This document shows positions 4,758 through 6,432 of a stretch of DNA of 6,432 bases, piece by piece. Source of the DNA: Planctomycetaceae bacterium (GTDB lineage Bacteria > Planctomycetota > Planctomycetia > Pirellulales > Thermoguttaceae); contig JAIRYX010000028.1 of the NCBI GenBank assembly GCA_031267635.1, positions 1 to 6,432 on the forward strand, read 5' to 3'. The position numbers and the translations under genes were made by a program. Position 1 is the stretch's first letter. Each line of letters begins with the position of its first letter. The notes below the pieces were generated by a model. The model saw only the letters and a list, made by a program, of their open reading frames with translations, was not told the DNA's origin and did not search any database.

Positions 4758-6021
4758 TTACGGCAATTGTTTACTTTCACCGCTTGCGGGAGTTGCGGCG
4801 GATCCCCAAATGCCGTAAATCGAAGCAAACGAACTTGCCCAGACGTTACCGGACGCAATGCCGGATTTTGCTCGAACATCTTGTGCCGGATCGCCGGAGT
4901 CAATTGTATCGGAAACGAAATGTACCGAACCGTCAATCATTGCGACATTCACGCCGCCGGTATGATTACTTGACGGACTGAAAAATCCGCCGCCAGCGTC
5001 CGGCGTAGTACCGCTTCCGCACCAAGGAGAGTTTGGCGGAAGTATGAAATTCAATCCCATCACTGATGTTCGACCTTCATAAAGACGGCGACCGGGTAAA
5101 CGATGTGCTTCCATCACTGTAGCACTACTGTCCAGTGAACCATCCGCTTTCTTTTTGGCGAGACAATTGCTGGCGGCAGTCGCTCCCGCCGCGTCAATTC
5201 CCAATTCCGCAACGCCAAGTTTGATTTTCGGATTGGGACCAACCTCAATGGCGACGGTTCCTTCGGCAAAAGCGATTGTATTGGATGTGCCATCTGTTAC
5301 CGTCGAAAAATTAGAAATGGAAGTGCTTCCAAGTCGGAACGGAGAGCGAACACTATCGTCAGCGTTACCGCCGATAACGTCGCCGCGATTGGTACGGTAA
5401 TTTCCACGTTGTAACTGTCCCGCAGGAGCAATCGCGTTAGTATCTGACGGACACGCGGCAATGGAAATCGGCATGGTGGAAGGTTTGGTTGAACCGCCGT
5501 CCCAAATCCAATTGCAATCGACATTGTTGTCGATGTCTTGTTTAATCAGGTTATAAATTGCCGCTTGTTCAATGTACGGCAATAACGGGTACACGAAACT
5601 CAAACGTTCTCGGTTTTTGTTACCTGTGGCACATCCGCCGGTTCGTTGATAAAGAGTGTTGGGAAACTCTTTGTGAGCGTCGTGATGCGTGTGTAATCCG
5701 AGTCCCCATTGTTTGAGATGGTTACTGCATTGCATCCGCCGCGCCGCTTCTCTTGCAGCTTGAACCGCGGGTAAAAGCAATGCAATCAAAATACCGATGA
5801 TCGCAATCACGACAAGAAGCTCGACCAGCGTAAACGCTCGACGAACAAAAGACAGTTTTCCAAATCGGGCAGAAATGCTCGCAACAACGCGGGCAATAGC
5901 GTGAGCAAAAAAGAGTGGAATCGCACGTAAAACATGGCATGTTAGCCATTTTACGCATCCCCCCCCCCGACATATTCTGACACAATCCAAAAAAATCAAA
6001 CGCTTTGTTTAGCTTTTTCAT
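4758..6021 (-). CDS. DUF1559 prepilin-like protein, frame split by a G10 run
   Basis: Planctomycete-specific family with a type IV pilin-like leader and a large C-terminal domain, presumed exported; role unknown. The ATG at 6021 has AGGAG 8 bases upstream and reads MKKLNKAFDFFGLCQNMSGGG. Then ten G shift it out of the frame that carries the conserved protein. With one G fewer (or two more) the product would be about 420 residues. It would have a long basic/hydrophobic leader, then RRAFTLVELLVVIAIIG (from about residue 60), AVQAAREAARRMQCSN, GLHTHHDAHKEFPNT, an FVYPLLPYIEQAA region and near the end SNHTGGVNVAMIDGSVHFVSD. In the conserved frame the only candidate starts are TTG codons (5999, 5990) without a ribosome site, and none occurs between the G run and FTLVE. 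The residue before FTLVE is Ala rather than the usual Gly. The stop at 4758 gives a normal full-length C-terminus. The lipoprotein gene follows on the same strand. Confidence 0.88.
5959..5968 (-). repeat. Homopolymer run of ten G inside the 5' end of the prepilin-like gene
   Basis: Ten consecutive C on the plus strand, unusual in this AT-rich DNA. The run lies 53 bases after the ATG at 6021. Upstream and downstream open frames overlap here and differ by one base. Length change by slippage would switch the conserved domain in or out of frame. A homopolymer miscall would look the same. Confidence 0.85.
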
Positions 6022-6029
6022 CGCTGAAA

Positions 6030-6034
6030 CTCCT
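6030..6034 (-). promoter_or_regulatory. Shine-Dalgarno sequence that decides the prepilin-like start
   Basis: AGGAG on the minus strand (within AAAAAAGGAG) ends 8 bases before the ATG at 6021. It is the best ribosome site in the window. It shows that translation should begin upstream of the G run, in the frame that does not carry FTLVELL. Confidence 0.7.
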
Positions 6035-6156
6035 TTTTTAAGTTTTTTTGAAATTGAAAGACAAAAATCACAGTAATTTTTATTTCAACAGTTAGCTTTA
6101 TTGATTCTTATCATACACCAAGTATCCGTGCATAAATAATCTATCAAAAGAGTCCT

Positions 6157-6185
6157 TTGCCCATTTCCCGCAAACATGAGATACT
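6157..6185 (+). promoter_or_regulatory. Probable promoter of the right transposase
   Basis: TTGCCC (6157-6162) is followed after 17 bases by GATACT (6180-6185). The expected start is at about 6192, the A of the transposase ATG. The layout is identical to the left copy, but the -10 box is weaker. Confidence 0.4.
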
Positions 6186-6191
6186 CCTTAC

Positions 6192-6432
6192 ATGCAAGAT
6201 GATATTGTAAGCAACATTCGGGATAAATACAATAGTATTTCCGGTTTTTTTAACGAACGTCAAAAACGTCTTTGGGCAGTAGCCGAATCCAAATCGTTGG
6301 GACGCGGTGGTATCAGCACCGTCCATCGCGCAACGGGTATTTCTATTGTTACGATACGCAAAGGTATCCAAGAACTTAATTCGCCCGAACAACATGTTGC
6401 AAGTCAACGAGTCCGCAAGCCCGGCGGCGGAA
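6192..6432 (+). CDS. ISAzo13-family transposase, N-terminal 80 residues
   Basis: The frame reads MQDDIVSNIRDKYNSISG and then FFNERQKRLWAVAESKSLG. The segments NERQKRLWAVAE (21-32), GRGGISTVHRATGISIVTIRKGIQEL (helix-turn-helix, 37-62) and RVRKPGGG (73-80) are the N-terminal signature of ISAzo13-type transposases (the DDE family named after Rhodopirellula). The catalytic DDE core lies beyond the right edge, so activity cannot be judged. The ATG at 6192 is chosen because the left copy keeps it and the promoter position fits a leaderless mRNA. An ATG at 6176 is out of frame. Confidence 0.8.
   Translation, partial: MQDDIVSNIRDKYNSISGFFNERQKRLWAVAESKSLGRGGISTVHRATGISIVTIRKGIQELNSPEQHVASQRVRKPGGG

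Larger units (their letters stand above)
6121..6432 (+). mobile_element. Right insertion sequence, transposase-start end (ISAzo13 family)
   Basis: Begins AGTATCCGTGCATAAATAAT, the same end as the left element in inverted orientation. The similarity breaks between 6120 and 6121, exactly as it does after 117, which marks the terminus. The element continues beyond the right edge. Its end lies 100 bases upstream of the prepilin-like gene's ATG. Confidence 0.75.

Noticed and set aside
5155..5400. Plus-strand open frame of 81 codons
   Set aside because: Antisense of the conserved DUF1559 coding sequence.

Overview
The window looks like chromosomal DNA of an AT-rich member of the Planctomycetota. 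The strongest evidence is a DUF1559-type prepilin-like protein (positions 4758-6021, minus strand) with the FTLVELLVVIAIIG leader helix, the AVQAAREAARRMQC segment and a C-terminal SPSSNHTGGVNVAMIDGSVHFVSD block. This family is massively expanded in planctomycetes. The following planctomycete-style lipoprotein gene, the FHPLPSG protein at 970-2517 and the ISAzo13-family transposase starts (the DDE family named after Rhodopirellula) fit the same origin. Order or genus cannot be fixed from this sequence.

Layout. Positions 1-117 and 6121-6432 are the transposase-start ends of two related insertion sequences in opposite orientation; each runs outward off the window, and their first ~118 bp are about 92% identical. 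The 6 kb between them starts with an AT-rich stretch without a convincing gene (118-969). A 515-residue plus-strand protein (970-2517) follows, resembling the GAP1-N type (GTPase-associated) proteins. A bidirectional hairpin terminator at 2552-2570 separates it from a minus-strand block. In transcription order that block is: the prepilin-like gene (6021 to 4758), a small lipoprotein gene (4644 to 4187), a Cys-rich exported protein (3858 to 3337) with a strong sigma70-like promoter (3901-3928), and a very Cys-rich, metallothionein-like exported protein (3144 to 2617). The intergenic DNA between the lipoprotein and the Cys-rich genes is packed with repeats: a 9-bp degenerate tandem repeat, one copy of a 53-bp repeat that recurs inverted at 523-575, and two tight hairpins.

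How the parts may work together. The two Cys-rich genes probably form a transcription unit for metal binding or metal/thiol stress outside the cytoplasm (inference). The prepilin-like protein plus lipoprotein is a common planctomycete pairing, presumably surface-located, function unknown. Both genes of that pair are out of frame as written. The lipoprotein is broken at about 4534 by an apparent small deletion. The prepilin-like gene is split by a run of ten G (5959-5968, minus strand) between a well-placed Shine-Dalgarno/ATG start and the conserved leader.

The most interesting observation is that G10 run, which would make a classic slipped-strand on/off switch for a surface protein, unless it is a homopolymer sequencing error. 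The duplicated 14-Cys module of the metallothionein-like protein comes next.
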